A stretch of DNA of 64,000 bases from Metaphire vulgaris (Eukaryota > Annelida > Clitellata > Crassiclitellata > Megascolecidae). Every line of letters starts with the position of its first letter. The first letter of the stretch is position 1. Of this stretch, positions 1 through 14,000 are shown in pieces. The stretch spans positions 18,349,719-18,413,718 of the forward strand of contig CM030834.1 of NCBI GenBank assembly GCA_018105865.1. The letters run 5' to 3'. The notes under the pieces are model-generated. The model was given only the letters and a program-made list of their open reading frames with translations. It made no database searches and was not told the DNA's origin. The translations under genes were made by a program, and so were the position numbers.

Positions 1-1511
1 CAATATTAGAAATCTATTACTGGCACAAAATTATAAATCATAAAACAATAATAAAACTGCCTTTTCTGGCCCATGATATTATGCCAATAAACATGACACC
101 AAAGACTTTGCAGCATTCAACTCAAGACCGATGTGACAAAAAATTGATAAGCACAATTGACAGGAACTGTAGCTCCAATAAGAAGTGACACATACACTTT
201 AAAGTGTAAATCAGTTAATTAGCCAGTCTGCCTTTGAACAATCACTGTTGACACTACACGGGCACGCGTGCGCACACACACACAGAACAGTAGATGACAA
301 ATCTGTCAATCAGCTAGTTACTAAAAAATCTATTCATCTCAAAAATGAATTACAATCAAATAGACCTACGAAGTGAAAAGAACTTCCAGAACTTTGTAAT
401 AACAGATTTGACAGACATATTGCAAATCATAAAATTTGACAAAACCTGTAATCAGGTATCAACCAGAAGCTTGCTTTGTATCTCACAGTGTCCATCATAT
501 TATGAAAACATTACATAATACCAAGTAACAAAAATTGTAAATGCAGCCATTTATTCTTCAACATATCAAGCATTAATAGCATAATCACCTTACTGATCCC
601 TATGGAAAAAGGACAGGCAACTTGAATATCATATACTTGTGTAAAAGGTTTGGTATGTCCAAGTTATAAAAGTGTCAAAATTGTACAGGCCACATAATGT
701 ATAATCTGAACCGAATTATTGGTCATTTGTAATGAAAAAACTCACGTGAAAGGAAATACCTCCTTTCAACTTCAGTATTGCACAGCTACTATTACAATAG
801 ACAGCTGGCGCAAAATGTTACCACATTACTTAATAGCTTTTCTCCTGGCAAATAGGCTTGTAAATTGGCAAGACATGCATAGATGTGGCACAACAGCTTC
901 TGGGTTCACTCGTTGGCTGCTAAACATAACGATCCAATGCGCTCGGAACGAAAAAAACGCATTTTTTTCACTTACACTTAAAACCAATAGCTACAATTTT
1001 CAAATCAGCCACATCAAGAGAAATAATTTGTCAACGGCATGTCTAAACATCACTTGCTGTTGGGTCTGTTGATACCTTCACTCAGGTTAGCAATTGCAGT
1101 TTCTAGATGCAATACAATTGAGACTCAGTCAGAATTCATAAGACTGCTAATTCCTGAGCAACTATTTCATTCATAGAAAAGATTAACGCTTCTCCCTTCC
1201 TGCCGAGATGTCAAACACTTTCCACAAGCAAGTGTTTTTACATATGCCAAATATATCGCCCACAAAATACACACACGCACACATAACAGTCAGTAAATCT
1301 AGTTTCAGAATTCTCAGAAAACCAGAATATGTACAAAATGTTAAGTTTCTTCGACTGCATCGTCTGGCTGTACAATTCAGTGACTGCACTTGGCTCCTCG
1401 TATTGTCAAGCTGGGCGGTTCACAACAACCTCATGTAGTTTGTCAAAGAATTCTTTAGTCGCGTATACGAAACATTAATTCTGCAAGAACACGAGAGAAT
1501 CGCGAAGAATG
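1..1511 (-). other. 3' UTR and downstream flank of the NCoR-like gene
   Basis: No supported coding region. Reading the minus strand from the stop codon at 1512-1514, the first canonical AATAAA poly(A) signal I see is at 555-550, which would give a 3' UTR of roughly 950 nt. The rest is AT-rich single-copy-looking sequence with a short CA run near 270-285. The 3' end is inferred, not shown. Confidence 0.5.
550..555 (-). terminator. Candidate poly(A) signal AATAAA
   Basis: The plus strand reads TTTATT, so AATAAA on the gene strand. It is the first such hexamer downstream of the NCoR-like stop codon. Confidence 0.4.
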
Positions 1512-1762
1512 TTAGTCTTCAGCACTGTCCATTCTAATGATAAGCCTACCCGGTTGGTCCGACTCTCGCGAATCCGAGTTCGGAGAATCAGGCCCAGCTG
1601 CAACCGGACTGCTTGCTTGCTGCTCACACTGTTCAGGAACTACGGATTCATCTACCGCGTTATCCTTACTGGCTGCAGGCTTTAACAACGATGGTGGATC
1701 CGGCTGGAATGGTCCTGCACCAGCAGCTGATGACGGCGGAACACTTTGTCCAGGCTGACGAC
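1512..1762 (-). CDS. NCOR: NCoR-like terminal coding exon
   Basis: Acceptor ...TTTTGGTAG before 1762; an alternative acceptor 12 nt upstream (start 1774) keeps the frame. It encodes a Pro/Ser-rich tail ending GRLIIRMDSAED and a TAA stop. An acidic C-terminus is usual for the family. Confidence 0.75.
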
Positions 1763-4700
1763 CTACCAAAACAACTGCAATTAATAGATTCTATAACGGT
1801 GCAAAGAGTTACCACAAAGTCTTGTATGGTATGTATGGTAGAGTGAGAAATTCACAAACGTTACACAAGTAATAAAACGGTTAACTCAAGTTGAAACTGT
1901 CCCGATTGGCTGGCTAAATGATAGACATGCAATTCAATGATCGGCACCTGATTTATAAGCATTCATCGTACTAGTGTACCGAGTTAATTCAAATGCATCC
2001 AATTCTTAACCTAAAATACTTTTAACAGACCAGATCTATTAGAAAGTAAGGTTGACATCATCTGATGGGTGGCAGCTATTGTCGACAGATGATCGTCAGC
2101 AGCAGATGAAGCACGAGAAGAGGAGTGCACGTCGTCAGGCGAAGACATTCCTATTGAATATATTCACAAGTCCAGAGAAAGCTTAATTAGGTTGTAAAAC
2201 AACCAATAAATATCAAGCAGCAATAAAGTCACAGACAACCGATAGAAGGTAAGATTAAACACATTAAAATCACATAAATTGCATGAATGCATTACAATCA
2301 CATAAATAGAGTTTATTTCAACAGTAGCACACAAAAGCCATCTTTTTTACAGTTGGTATACAATGTCATATCTCTAAAAAAACTTCTTTAATACACTAGG
2401 CATTGGTTCCTAGCTGCTCCAAAGTAAAAGCATAATCTGCCAGGCTCAAAATGCTAGGAATCTCTTTAATTTTCATAGTTTTGGTTTTCAGGAATAACTA
2501 TGTAACAGCAAACTGAAAATGCTAAAATCTTTAAATAAGCATACTTGACGCCAGGTAACCCGCGTCATCCGATTGCACCACTGAACTTCCTTCCACATCA
2601 TTCGCCTTTGACGGCTTTTCAGATGAAGGAAGTTGGTAAGGATGGCGATCATTCATTTTGGTATCAACTTCTGTAGACTTCTGTATTGTTTGGCAAGGAT
2701 TCTCATTTTCTACCTGTTGCTTCTGCTAGAAATGCATTATAAAAACACGGTAATATGATTTCACGTCAAATTTAGCTAGTTGAAATACAGTATCACCCAT
2801 GTGTATAAATCAGTAAAATTATTACAAGTCTGGAACATCAATTTCTGCCTTGCTAATTTCTGCTTCTGTCTCCTTTGCCACTCCTACACAAACCCCTCTT
2901 TTCTTTCATAACGATGAAGAAGAAAATGAACACAAACACTACACTAACACAAAATGAACAATTTTTAGCCTATATAATTTATACATCATATGTTTGAGTA
3001 TTGCAAAGACACATTATATTTATAGAATGTAGGAACAGTGACAACAGCATGAAACATAAGTTTTAGCATTGCCATATTAGGTAATGGATGTTCTTATGCC
3101 ATGCTAGATATTGTACAATCCTACGGTTCTCACATGTTCTCTTAAAAGTTTGGTCTTCCAGCTGAACAGTCGGGAGGACGAAGAACCGTCCTTAGCTGCA
3201 CCTTCTGGATCTTCTTTGGATTTTAGTTCATCCGAATCAAACTTCTCTGCTTTCTCAAAGGATGCAGGTTTAGGCAGAGACGAATGACTCTGAACACCAG
3301 CCTCTGGAGCAAAACCTCTCTGGTGTAGGCTCACCTGCTGAACTGAGTCAGAATCAGCAATGAAGGTCCTCATTGCCATCTGATTGTCACCAACTGAAAA
3401 AGTATAAAATCAACATAAACTTGGACTTTCTAAACTTACTTAAGGACATTTAAACACCACTGTATTCTACAAATTCAATAGAAAAATACCCAACGTCCTA
3501 AAATGAAGAATAACATTTTGATCAAACTGAACTTGTCCTATTGGTTATCTAAATACAACCAACAATAGCATACCAATGCTCAAGACAATAAACTATAGAA
3601 TTGAATTCCTCTATTCCTTACACAAATGCTGTTAAGATTTAATGAGAAACATACACATTACACATGATTGCTGACTAAACTAAATCAGAATCAATTAATA
3701 ATTTAGCCCCTTTACTCTTTCTTTCAAATCTTTCAAAAACATGCTCAAGTACAGTGTAGCTACAGCATGAATTGTATAATGTAAACTCATCATGTTGTAA
3801 TATACTAAGATCAAGGAATAACAATTACAAAACACTTCACTGGTGCTATTTTCATCAGTCTGCAAAAAACTGCAACAAATGTATTCAAAATAGATCAGAC
3901 CTGACCAACAGGTTTAACCATGACCTTATTACCTTGCATTCACCAAATCAAATGCAGCACTGCTTAAGTGCTCAACTCCATACTCATATACTACATCTAC
4001 TAACATCAATAACACAAGAATATGAATCCAATCAGGGATATTTCTAGGATTGTGAATTGGGGGGGGGGGTGTCGACCTCAAATTGGGGGTGTCCAGAGCT
4101 AATTAGTATGCACTTTGTATGCATACCATTGTCACACAACAATTTTTTTGGGGGGGGTGCGACCTCAAATGGGGGGGGAGGAATTGGGGGTGTTATGGGG
4201 TGTAAAAATATCCCTGAATCCAATTCATCAACAATTTCCATTTCAGAATTGCCACCAAACAAAAGTTTCTATTATCAGATATTACAGCACAAGAATAAAT
4301 GCTACCAATGAGCAAACTCAAGAGTACCGGTACTTGCTGGTCAGCAGAGTGCAAAGAATTCTCAACTCATGAACAACAAACGAAATAAAAATCCAAATAT
4401 TTACAAGCAGAATCTGAAACTATAAAGAACTCACCGAGACTTTTGTAACTTCTGTTTCGAGCAACGCTCTCCACAATGGCATCCAAGCTTTCCCCAATAG
4501 TTGTTGGTCTCTTCAGCTGCTGACTGTAATAACTAACATCTTCTGAATTTATTGCTTTGTTCCATTCCATGCCAGACGAAGGATTCGCCAACTTATTAGG
4601 AGCTGCTGTACCCGAAATGCAACCTCTCGCAGATACCTGTAACTCGGCATCTCTTCTGTGAACCTGCGCATCCAAAATAAAGCCTTGATCGTGAATTGCA

Positions 4701-7700
4701 GCATTTGGAATGGAACCTTTTTCTGACGTTCTTCCGCTAGATGCCACCGTTTTATCCGGAGCAGCTGACTTTGAGCCTGTCTTCAGTATTACCTGTTCGT
4801 TACTGTTGTGACTCGATCGGAGTGCAACTGGCACGTGCGCAAAGACAGAATCGTCGTACGAAGATGGACTTATATCGTCAATTCGACTCAAAATGTTCGA
4901 TGGCTGAATTTTATCCTCACCATCCGACTTACTGATCTGATTATTAATAATTTTTTCAATCAACTCAGCAGCACTGATCTTTTGCCAGCCAAGTGGATCT
5001 GGCTTGCCCGGCAGGAATGGCACAGATTTCACATTTGCTGCCGCCGCTGGATTTCTGTTGGCCTGCACCGCAACAGGAAACCTATCACGATCGGCCTCTG
5101 AAGGACTGTTCCTGAACGCTGGCATAACTATGTGACTGCTGCCACCCTGCCAACTGCCAGGCAACAACCTCTGCCCGGTTGGCTGGGTCACTTCATCTGG
5201 ATACTGTCCAACTGGCAACTGCGGTCTATGATAAAGAGAAGTGTCGGTATTTGAAAAGCTCTGCACCACAGGCGCCGTCCTCAGTTGTTGATAGACGTCC
5301 GCTGCGCGCGCGTCATACTGACCGACATTAGAAACGCGTGAAGGAACATCCTGGTAGGGATGATATGATTGGGGGTGCTGCTGCTCCCTACCGTCACCAT
5401 GCAAGGAGGACTCCTGCATGGTACGTATCTGTTGTGCCGTTAAAAAGTCATTGTGCAGCAGTTTATTGTGTTCTGACGAGATCTGCGGAACAAACTGGGG
5501 ATAGGATGGGCGCTGCCACGAAACAGGCTCGGACTGAACTCCAATGTTATGGGCTACAGCCGAAGGATGCATTGCCAGCCCCTCGATACAGGCGTCCGAT
5601 ACCTGTCTAGCAGTCTGAATTCTGTAATGAGCGTTTGAAATCGGAGTCCCCGCCATAATAGAACCTTTGTGAATCGGTTCTTCTCGCTGTCTCCATGTCT
5701 GAGGCATCGGCTTCAACCCATATATCTCACCAGTTAACGGTGCTTCAAATCGTCTGAAAGAACCATCCCTTTCGGCCACGGCCTTCTGCTGCTCTCTTTC
5801 CATTCGTTTCATGTGCTCATACTCCGCTGCATAAGCAAGGTCAAGAAGAGATCCCGCCCTCGGGTCTGAATGATTGGCGTGTGCAGGGCGAGGATGATAA
5901 GGCGAATCAACTTTTGGAAACTGGTGCAAAGAGGGCTGTTGCGATATCGGCTTCCCAGCAGGTATGGCGGTCATTTTGGACGTTGAAATACACCGAGAAG
6001 TGCGCATTGAAAGGTCCTGGACTTCGCTGTTTTCCACATCCAATGCAGATACTGAAGGTGATTTATAATTCAAATTGCTCGACGGTCTAAACTGTTTTGA
6101 ATCTGTCCAAAGACACAAAAATACCATATTGGGTAACAATGCCTAATATGAATCCGTGTATCATTCAAAAAAAGTTCATCAATATTCACTGACTGATATG
6201 AGACCCCAGTTTAAAATAATTTTCATATATTTCGATTAGGGCTGTCATCGGGGCCTGGAAACCCGGGTACCCGAAAACAGTCCGGGTACCCGGGTAGTAA
6301 AAGTGGGAAGGATTACCCGTGAAAGCGCAGTAGCGTTGTCTGGTGTACAATCTGCTGGAAAAACATTTTGCCAACTGACTGCTACAGCTTGAACCCGGCC
6401 TGTTTTAAATACGTTTTTATTGTTGTTGACATTTGGCTTCGTTTTAGTTTAGTTTATGTAATGATTTTTGATTAATCGTATTAAAAGTTAATATAAGTTT
6501 ATGTTGCGCATATACAGTTCATTATTAATATTTAGTAGGTCTAACTGGAGCGTACCTCTGATTACTGTATGAAATAGGCAGTTTGTGTACGATTTGCGGC
6601 AATAACATTATGCTGCTTTCCGAACGGGTACCAATTCAAAATCTTGACGGGTACCCGGGCCTATTTTTGGAAAAAATTGACAGCCCTAATTTCGATAGGT
6701 TTCAAAACGAAGTTTCAGAAATACCAACCATTTCGTGACGAAGTAACCATATCTTGTTTGTTATCAATTGCTTGAAGATTTTTCTCAATTGCAGCATGAA
6801 TAAGATCACGGATCCTTGTGGGTGATCCAGCGTTTCTGGAGAATGAAGACAGTTCAGCCACTCTCATTGCTACACGTCCATCATTGCCGCGGTCTCCAAG
6901 AGACAAATTGCATCCCTGTTGACTGCGTCCTTGTGTGCTAGTTGTGGCCATTGTCTGCAGTTCAGGCATTGTTCTGAATCGCTCATCGATGTCTTTTACA
7001 CTCGATCTGATCCACCCCTGAAATTCATTTCTTGGATTTAATCCCAACAACGGGCTCGCAGCGGACGTTGCACTGTGGTTCTTTCTCTCCCCCCGTTCGC
7101 TCAACGAATGTTGTGACTCATCCAGGTTCACAGGCGCCGCCGTAGTTGCAAGAAATCTCTGAGACCGAGGGACTTCATCACAGTCCACTTCAGCCCTGAA
7201 AGATTCCAACGTGGGCGCCTGGACGTTCATCCTTAAAGCATTCTGTACTTTCTCTGCAGCTCGTAGAGGCTTGGATGGAGTCCTCTCGACCGGACTGTCA
7301 TCGTCTGGACAGTGACCTGCTGCTTCATCGGCACTCAATGTGGCAACACTCTCGTTATCATCGTCGGCAGCTGCCTTGACATAATCTGAGTCTTAAACCA
7401 AAACAAACATTCGTTTTAAAAAGAGCCTGAAAACATTAACACGTTGAGCGATGGGGACATCAATTGACGTCTTTATTTTAGTACTGCAGGGCGCTGGGGG
7501 CATCATATAACGTACTCTATTCAATGCATCGGAAGCCAATGAGGTCGTATAGCGGCCGTGCCTGGCAATGAAAATGCGCCACAGTCAACGTGCTAAACCA
7601 GTAAACTCCAAAATAAATGACAAGACAAAAGACAAGTGTCATATGCAGAATCATACGGATGAGAAAGAATAATTAGAGCAGTTGTATGGCATATGCAAGA

Positions 7701-10700
7701 AATGAGAATGATGAACAACCAAAAGCATCGGAGATGTGGATTTGGAGAATGTAAAAGTCAGCAGGAGGGACAGAACATAAAACCAATAAATAACATGTGT
7801 CTTGGCAGTTCATTTGGTATTGTCAGCTCTGATTCAGATGAAAGCTCAACCAGGTTCGATCCTGGGGAATGGAGTTATTGCATCTCGTGTATCTTTAGCA
7901 TTCACACATTCCTCAATGAGGAGTAAACAAATGGACATTAATATGGCCTGCATAGCACTTTAAGTTGATAATAACTAGTGAATTATTACCAAAATACTAT
8001 ATAAATTGTCCATTTATGTTTTATTTTCAATGAACGTTCAGGAAATAAATGAGACACTCAGAAAAATACAGAAAGACTGAAGATGACATAATTAATCATA
8101 CACTAATGTCTATTTTAACCAAATAAAAGAATTTTTTGTAAAATTCACAGAGTAGCTCAAAAAGTTGGCATTTTTCAGACGAGTAATGAAATAAAATTTT
8201 ACTTGGCATTTCGTCAACTCCTTCTGCTTCCTCTGGTACCTGAGCATCAGGTGCATGGCCCAAGTCATTCACCTGAATTCTCTGATCTGACACTTTTAAA
8301 GATGCGTCGGTTGCCACAATCTGAAAAAAGACATTAAAAAAAATATAATGACAAATTGTTTTCACTTTTGCTCAACTGACTAACCTTTGAGTCATTCCAC
8401 GTGTAATAAACACCTCTGACTATTCTGAGAGATACCTTGTCTCGAAACCTTAGTGACTAGCCTTAAGTAGCTTTTAATAAAAAAATTGCCAATGATCACA
8501 AACCAAAAAAGACGGTCGTTTCGATTGGCATAGTTAGGAAAGGATGACAAGAAGAGCTCTTAAAATCAAACGAGTGGAAATAGTACAATTTTACTTGTGA
8601 ACAGATTTTAGCAGACAAAAGGTGAAAAGCTTTCTTGCCATAAAAACTAGATATCCCATCAAAACTAAATTTCTGTAATTTCTGTACCTTTTCAAAAGAT
8701 TTATTGGCTCCTGCCAAGGACGAGTCCATAGAAGTGGACGGCAGACAAGAAGCAGGTCGTTCTGGCAATGATGACAACACTAAGTCTACGGCTGGCTCAA
8801 CATAACTCTCCACAGCAGACAACTGAGTAGTTTCTTTGCTTGGCTCCATCTTGGATGAATTCTTTTGCTCACATGAAATGTTTGGCACATTACCAGAAGA
8901 GAGAAATTGCTCACTAAGTGAATGAAACATTACAGGCTTAGAGCAAATTCAAAGAAATTAGTAGTCATTCTATTAAAGATTAAATGCTTTTAGAATTGAC
9001 TTTGCTCAGAGAGCTAAAGTTTACTCAAAGTGACAAAATTTAAATAACTTACTTAGCATGATTTAAAGTGGCTTAGGAGGCATTACTGCCTGTGTGAAAG
9101 CTACTAGGGGCACTAACGGGGCTTGAACCCGCTCCGTCAGCCTGACGCTCCAGCACGTAACCCACACTGCCATCCCCCCCCAACTCAAAGCCCCCAGTGA
9201 GGATTGAACTCACGACCCCTGGTTTACAAGACCAGTGCTCTAACCACTGAGCTATGGAGGCCATTCAAATACTCAATTATATCACAACAAAAGTCTACTA
9301 GTAGTAATTTATCTGACAATAAATGAAAAATGCCTTAATGTGCTGTTTACACATAACGCCGTTCCAAAATTAGTCGCTAAAACACATTGGAGGAAGATTT
9401 CACTGCTCACCAAGGTTCTATCAAGAAATGTCTATCTTCTGTTTTCTCTTCTTTCATGTTATTCTAAAAGTGAGGACATGAGTGAACAAGATGACTCATC
9501 ATAAATCCAGATGCTTTCATTATCTTAATAAATAAAAAGTAAAGCGTGCTGGTTTGTTTGTAAGTGTATAAAAACTCAGAAGTTCTTGACAGATTTCTTC
9601 GAAATTTTTCAAAACCCTTCCATTCGAACAGGAGGGTCTTTTTACGATGTTTTCACATAAAAATGTTTTGATTGATTTGCATTCTAATTAAAGCCCTTTT
9701 AGTGAAATATCTCCGATAATCGGGTTAGTTTGTGCATGCGCAGACAGTCAAGCTTGGCTCTGAAATTGCTAAAATTAGATTTTCAAAATCCTAAAATCAT
9801 GCTATTCATATATGTAGCCATAACAACAGCCGATTGAAAACAAAAACATCGCATGGCCTGATAAATGCAGCACCATAACTGTAGTCAAATAAGCTACATA
9901 ACACCACAAAATGAAAACATCATGTGACCTACAAACAGCTTCTTCATTAAACTAGGAATTTTCATTTATATTTAGAACAGAGGATAAAGTGCAGATAAAT
10001 TATACGGAATCCAGTTGGACTAACTACGCAACTACAAATACGTGTGTCCAACTGCAAAAAGATACATCAGCTGAGACATTCTCACATCACTGTTGTAGGT
10101 GCCAAAGGGAGAAGGAGAAGAAGAGACAGGGGAAGAGGCAAAAGGAAGGGAGAGGGAAAGGAAAAGGGAGGGTGAGAGAGGGAGGGGAAGGGAAGGGAGA
10201 GAGAAGGAAAGCGTGGAAAATGGGAAAAGAGAGGGAAGAGGGAGATGGAAAAGATGATAGGGGTGGGGTCTTGAGGGGTATATGGGAAAGGACATTTGGG
10301 AAAGTGGTGGGCCTCAGAGTGAGGGGGAGAGGGAGATTCAGACCCAGCAACAGCAACACGTCGCTGGGTAAAGCTAGTCATATCATATTTATGTATGCAG
10401 ACCACAAAGCACACCAAAGGCAAAGAAAGGTCTTAACACATTCACACAAAGTCTTAACTCCAGCACAAATTAATAGCCATCTCAGCATCTTTTTAGTTTA
10501 GTACAGCCTGGGTCAAGATGGAAGGAGCAAAGGATGACCCAAGTTTTAGAATCAATGATACAGATATCAAGTGATTTCTATGTGAATCAACACAAATATC
10601 AAACAGAAAGAAATGGAAACCACTTGTTTGGACCCGTCATCACAGTGTAAAGATAATCAATGGATGTACAGGTATAATAAGTAAATAAATATAAATAAGT

Positions 10701-10989
10701 ATATAAATAAATACTTGAAGCAATTATGCAGTTTTCATAAGTAATAATAGTAAACGTACAGCTGCTGCCCTGATTTTAAGCTTTCTCGTATATTTTTGTC
10801 GTTGCAATTTCTTGTATCCAACCTCCTTTTTTGTCAAATAGTAGAATTGGACACAATCTTGAACAGACTATCAAATTAAAACAAAACAATTAAATGGGAT
10901 GGTCACAATGGTCGAGTGGCACTTAAAGAACGAGGAAGAAGAAATATCGAAAGTGTGAAATCAAGAAATGCATCATATATGTAACAAGC

Positions 10990-11049
<60 letters not shown>

Positions 11050-14000
11050 CCATCATCATCATGGTGCCGGCAGCCTGATTCACAATTTGTCTCCATCTTT
11101 CTCGGTCCTATGTTGCTCTGTTCAGTGTGTGCAGCTCCACGTTCCCCCATTCTTCGATATCGTCCAACCACTCTCTTCTCGGTCTCCCTCTTTGATTTTC
11201 TCCATCCATTGTTCCACGCCTGATCTTCTTCACCAGTCTATTGTCTTTCATCCTGCATATGCGCCCAAAGAAGTTCATTTTTCTCCGTATCAATATTTGC
11301 ATAATAAGCAAATAATAAGCAAATAGCTCCTTATAATAATGGACCTATAACATTACATAAATCAATGATGTTTCACATATAAAAAAATCGGTTTAACAAA
11401 ACTAATAGCTTATTACTCTAAATCAAATGAATCTTAAAATTAGAATTCAGCTTTGACAAATATTAAATACAGTGGGTGCAAACCTTGTTCTCTAGAAGTG
11501 ATGCAATGAGACCAAATTTCTTTGGATTTCGAACATATTTTTCAGTAAAGATCTCGCGTTCGTGGTCCGTCCAGAAGCTGCACTTCAAGACCGAAATGTT
11601 GTTGATCTGTTCGGGATCTTCAACAATGCCATTTTCATTCAGAAAGCACAACCGACGACTTCTTGAATCCAAAAGCGGTGGAGGATGGGCGGCCAGGCTT
11701 CTAAGCTTTTTCATTACCTTCATAGAGAGCACACACTAAATGACAAAAAAATAAGGGCTAAACAGTGCTCGTACAGTCATGACTCCTTGCCACATACACC
11801 ATTTTGAAGACTAAACAAGAATAGACTGACATCCTATTAGGAAATTACCTATACCAATAGGTAAAGTTGCTTTAATCAAGGCCTAAATTTTTGGCTTGGT
11901 CCAGCAGCATTTGTCATAACAAGGCTTTACTGTATATAACAACCATGAAATTGACAAGGACTTCTGATGCCTAAATTGCTGTCAGTGAAGAAAGTCAGTG
12001 AAGAAATAAAGTAAGTTTCAGGCATTTCACCAAAATCAAAGCATTCACAGAAAGTTAAGCGAAAAATCAATAATAAATTCAAAATATTATATTAAAATTC
12101 AACATAAATGCCAAACCACTCTACCTCAGTTTCCACGTCCATCTTGTCACAAGCCTCATTCACGTTGCATTTTGGTTCGTGCGACAGATTCAGCTTCAAA
12201 ACCGATGAACAACATCTGGCCACAAAAATCAACAGAGATGCACAACTACCTCTCAATTCTCATAAATATTATTTACAGGTAACTGTGTGAAAGGAAGCCT
12301 TTCGATAAACATTGGAGGCGAAAATGCAGTTAACGGAAATAAAAAAACCCTTATCTCAAAACCATAGTGCTGCATAATGAACATGAACAAAGCCAGGCCA
12401 ATTATAAAAGCTTTGGACTCAAAGACAGTTTCAAACCAACATCGCTGCTGCCGTCACCGCCGCCGCCGCCACCACCACCACCACCACCACCACCACCAAT
12501 AGGCATGCCATATAATTACTAATTAGGAAGTGCTTAAATTGAATAGGATTATTTGATAATGTCCAATACTATCCTAAAAGATTTTTAAATTACATCAATG
12601 CATGTTAATGTAAGTTTCATACATTCAAATAATCATACCTCTGTATTTTCTCTTCCTCTTGCTTTTGCATTTCAGGAAAGATTCTGTCAAAATATTCTCG
12701 CAATTTCTTTGATCTTGATGAACAAAAGAAATATTTCATAAAGTTGATGCGCACATTGCAAACCTGGTCTTGTTTATATAATAACCGAGGAATTAATAAA
12801 GTGAAAAGGTCATTGCAACACAGACGCTAACAGAATCAATTGGAAAATTAACAATAAATATTAAGCAAAAGTTCTTGTCCGAGAACATAAATTCACAGAA
12901 GATTGAAAACCTGGATTAATAATGCAGAGGGAGAATCTATGTGTAAGAATAAGTAATAAAAAATTAGCAAACCTCTGTTTTTGACCACTCTCAACAGTTT
13001 CCATCTTCTTTTTCCAGACACCGTAAAGCTGATTCCAATGCTCATTCAGCTTTTCAGACTAAATTAAACAAAACAAATTAACAAATGGCACTCAAACGCT
13101 GCAGCATAATCATCAAGATATTATAGCACCATCGAGAGAATGTACCACCGTAAAGAGTTAGATTTCTTAAATATCGCCAACCACTCTAGATCATCAATTC
13201 ATACAGCCTCAAAAACTAGTGAGCAGTGCAAGTTACAAGTGCAGAAAGTGTATCAAAGTACAAGAAAGCCATAAAATGCAGAGCTGTGGCAAAGTTGCAA
13301 AGCACCTTTAACCCGGTTGTACCATAAGGCCGACGTTTCGGCTTCATAACCAGTTATACAGTTCGCAGTGATCAAAGAGTTAATATCTCTTTTCACTTAT
13401 ATTTTCAGTTCCAGAATTAAATACAAAGTACTATTTTTAAATACAACAGAGTGAGTTTTCAGACTTGCCCATAAATGAAGCAATTTATTCCACACCAAGA
13501 TTCTTATAGGCTCTGTCACTTTACGGTTTGGCAGAATGCTCAGCAGTGTAATTTTACTTCTTCAACCAAATACTTTAATCTGACAAGTTTGTCTAATTTC
13601 TTTAAACTTTTAAAATACCTAATCAGATCAAGTGATTGTAATTTTAGCAATTCAAACATTTTCAAAAGCTGAAACTCACTCGAAGTTGCTGTGTCTCGTC
13701 TCTATTCTTCAAATATGCAACAAGTCTCTTTTTAAAAGTCATAAATCTAAAATAAATGCCAGCTCATAATTTTATCAAAAACTTGTTATATGACTGCATG
13801 ACTAATTTATACAATCAAACATCTAAAATTATTAGAAGAAAGCTAAATTAATAACACAAAAGGCACAGAAAAACTAGCAACGACTTGGATCAAATCAGCA
13901 GAGATAGATGCCAGGACACTGAGGTTTGAGGACAATTCTACATCATACAACATAAAAGCAGGAATAGAAACACTTTAAAAAGACCACTGGTTATAACCCA

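Noticed and set aside
4044..4262. Open frames across the G-run region
   Set aside because: They are within the MITE at 4033-4216.
9073..9264. 63-codon open frame on the minus strand
   Set aside because: It is the translation of the tRNA-Thr gene and neighbouring SINE.
9989..10501. 170-codon Lys/Glu/Arg-rich open frame
   Set aside because: Lies in the GA-rich interior and over the 3' end of the Helitron; low complexity, no domain.
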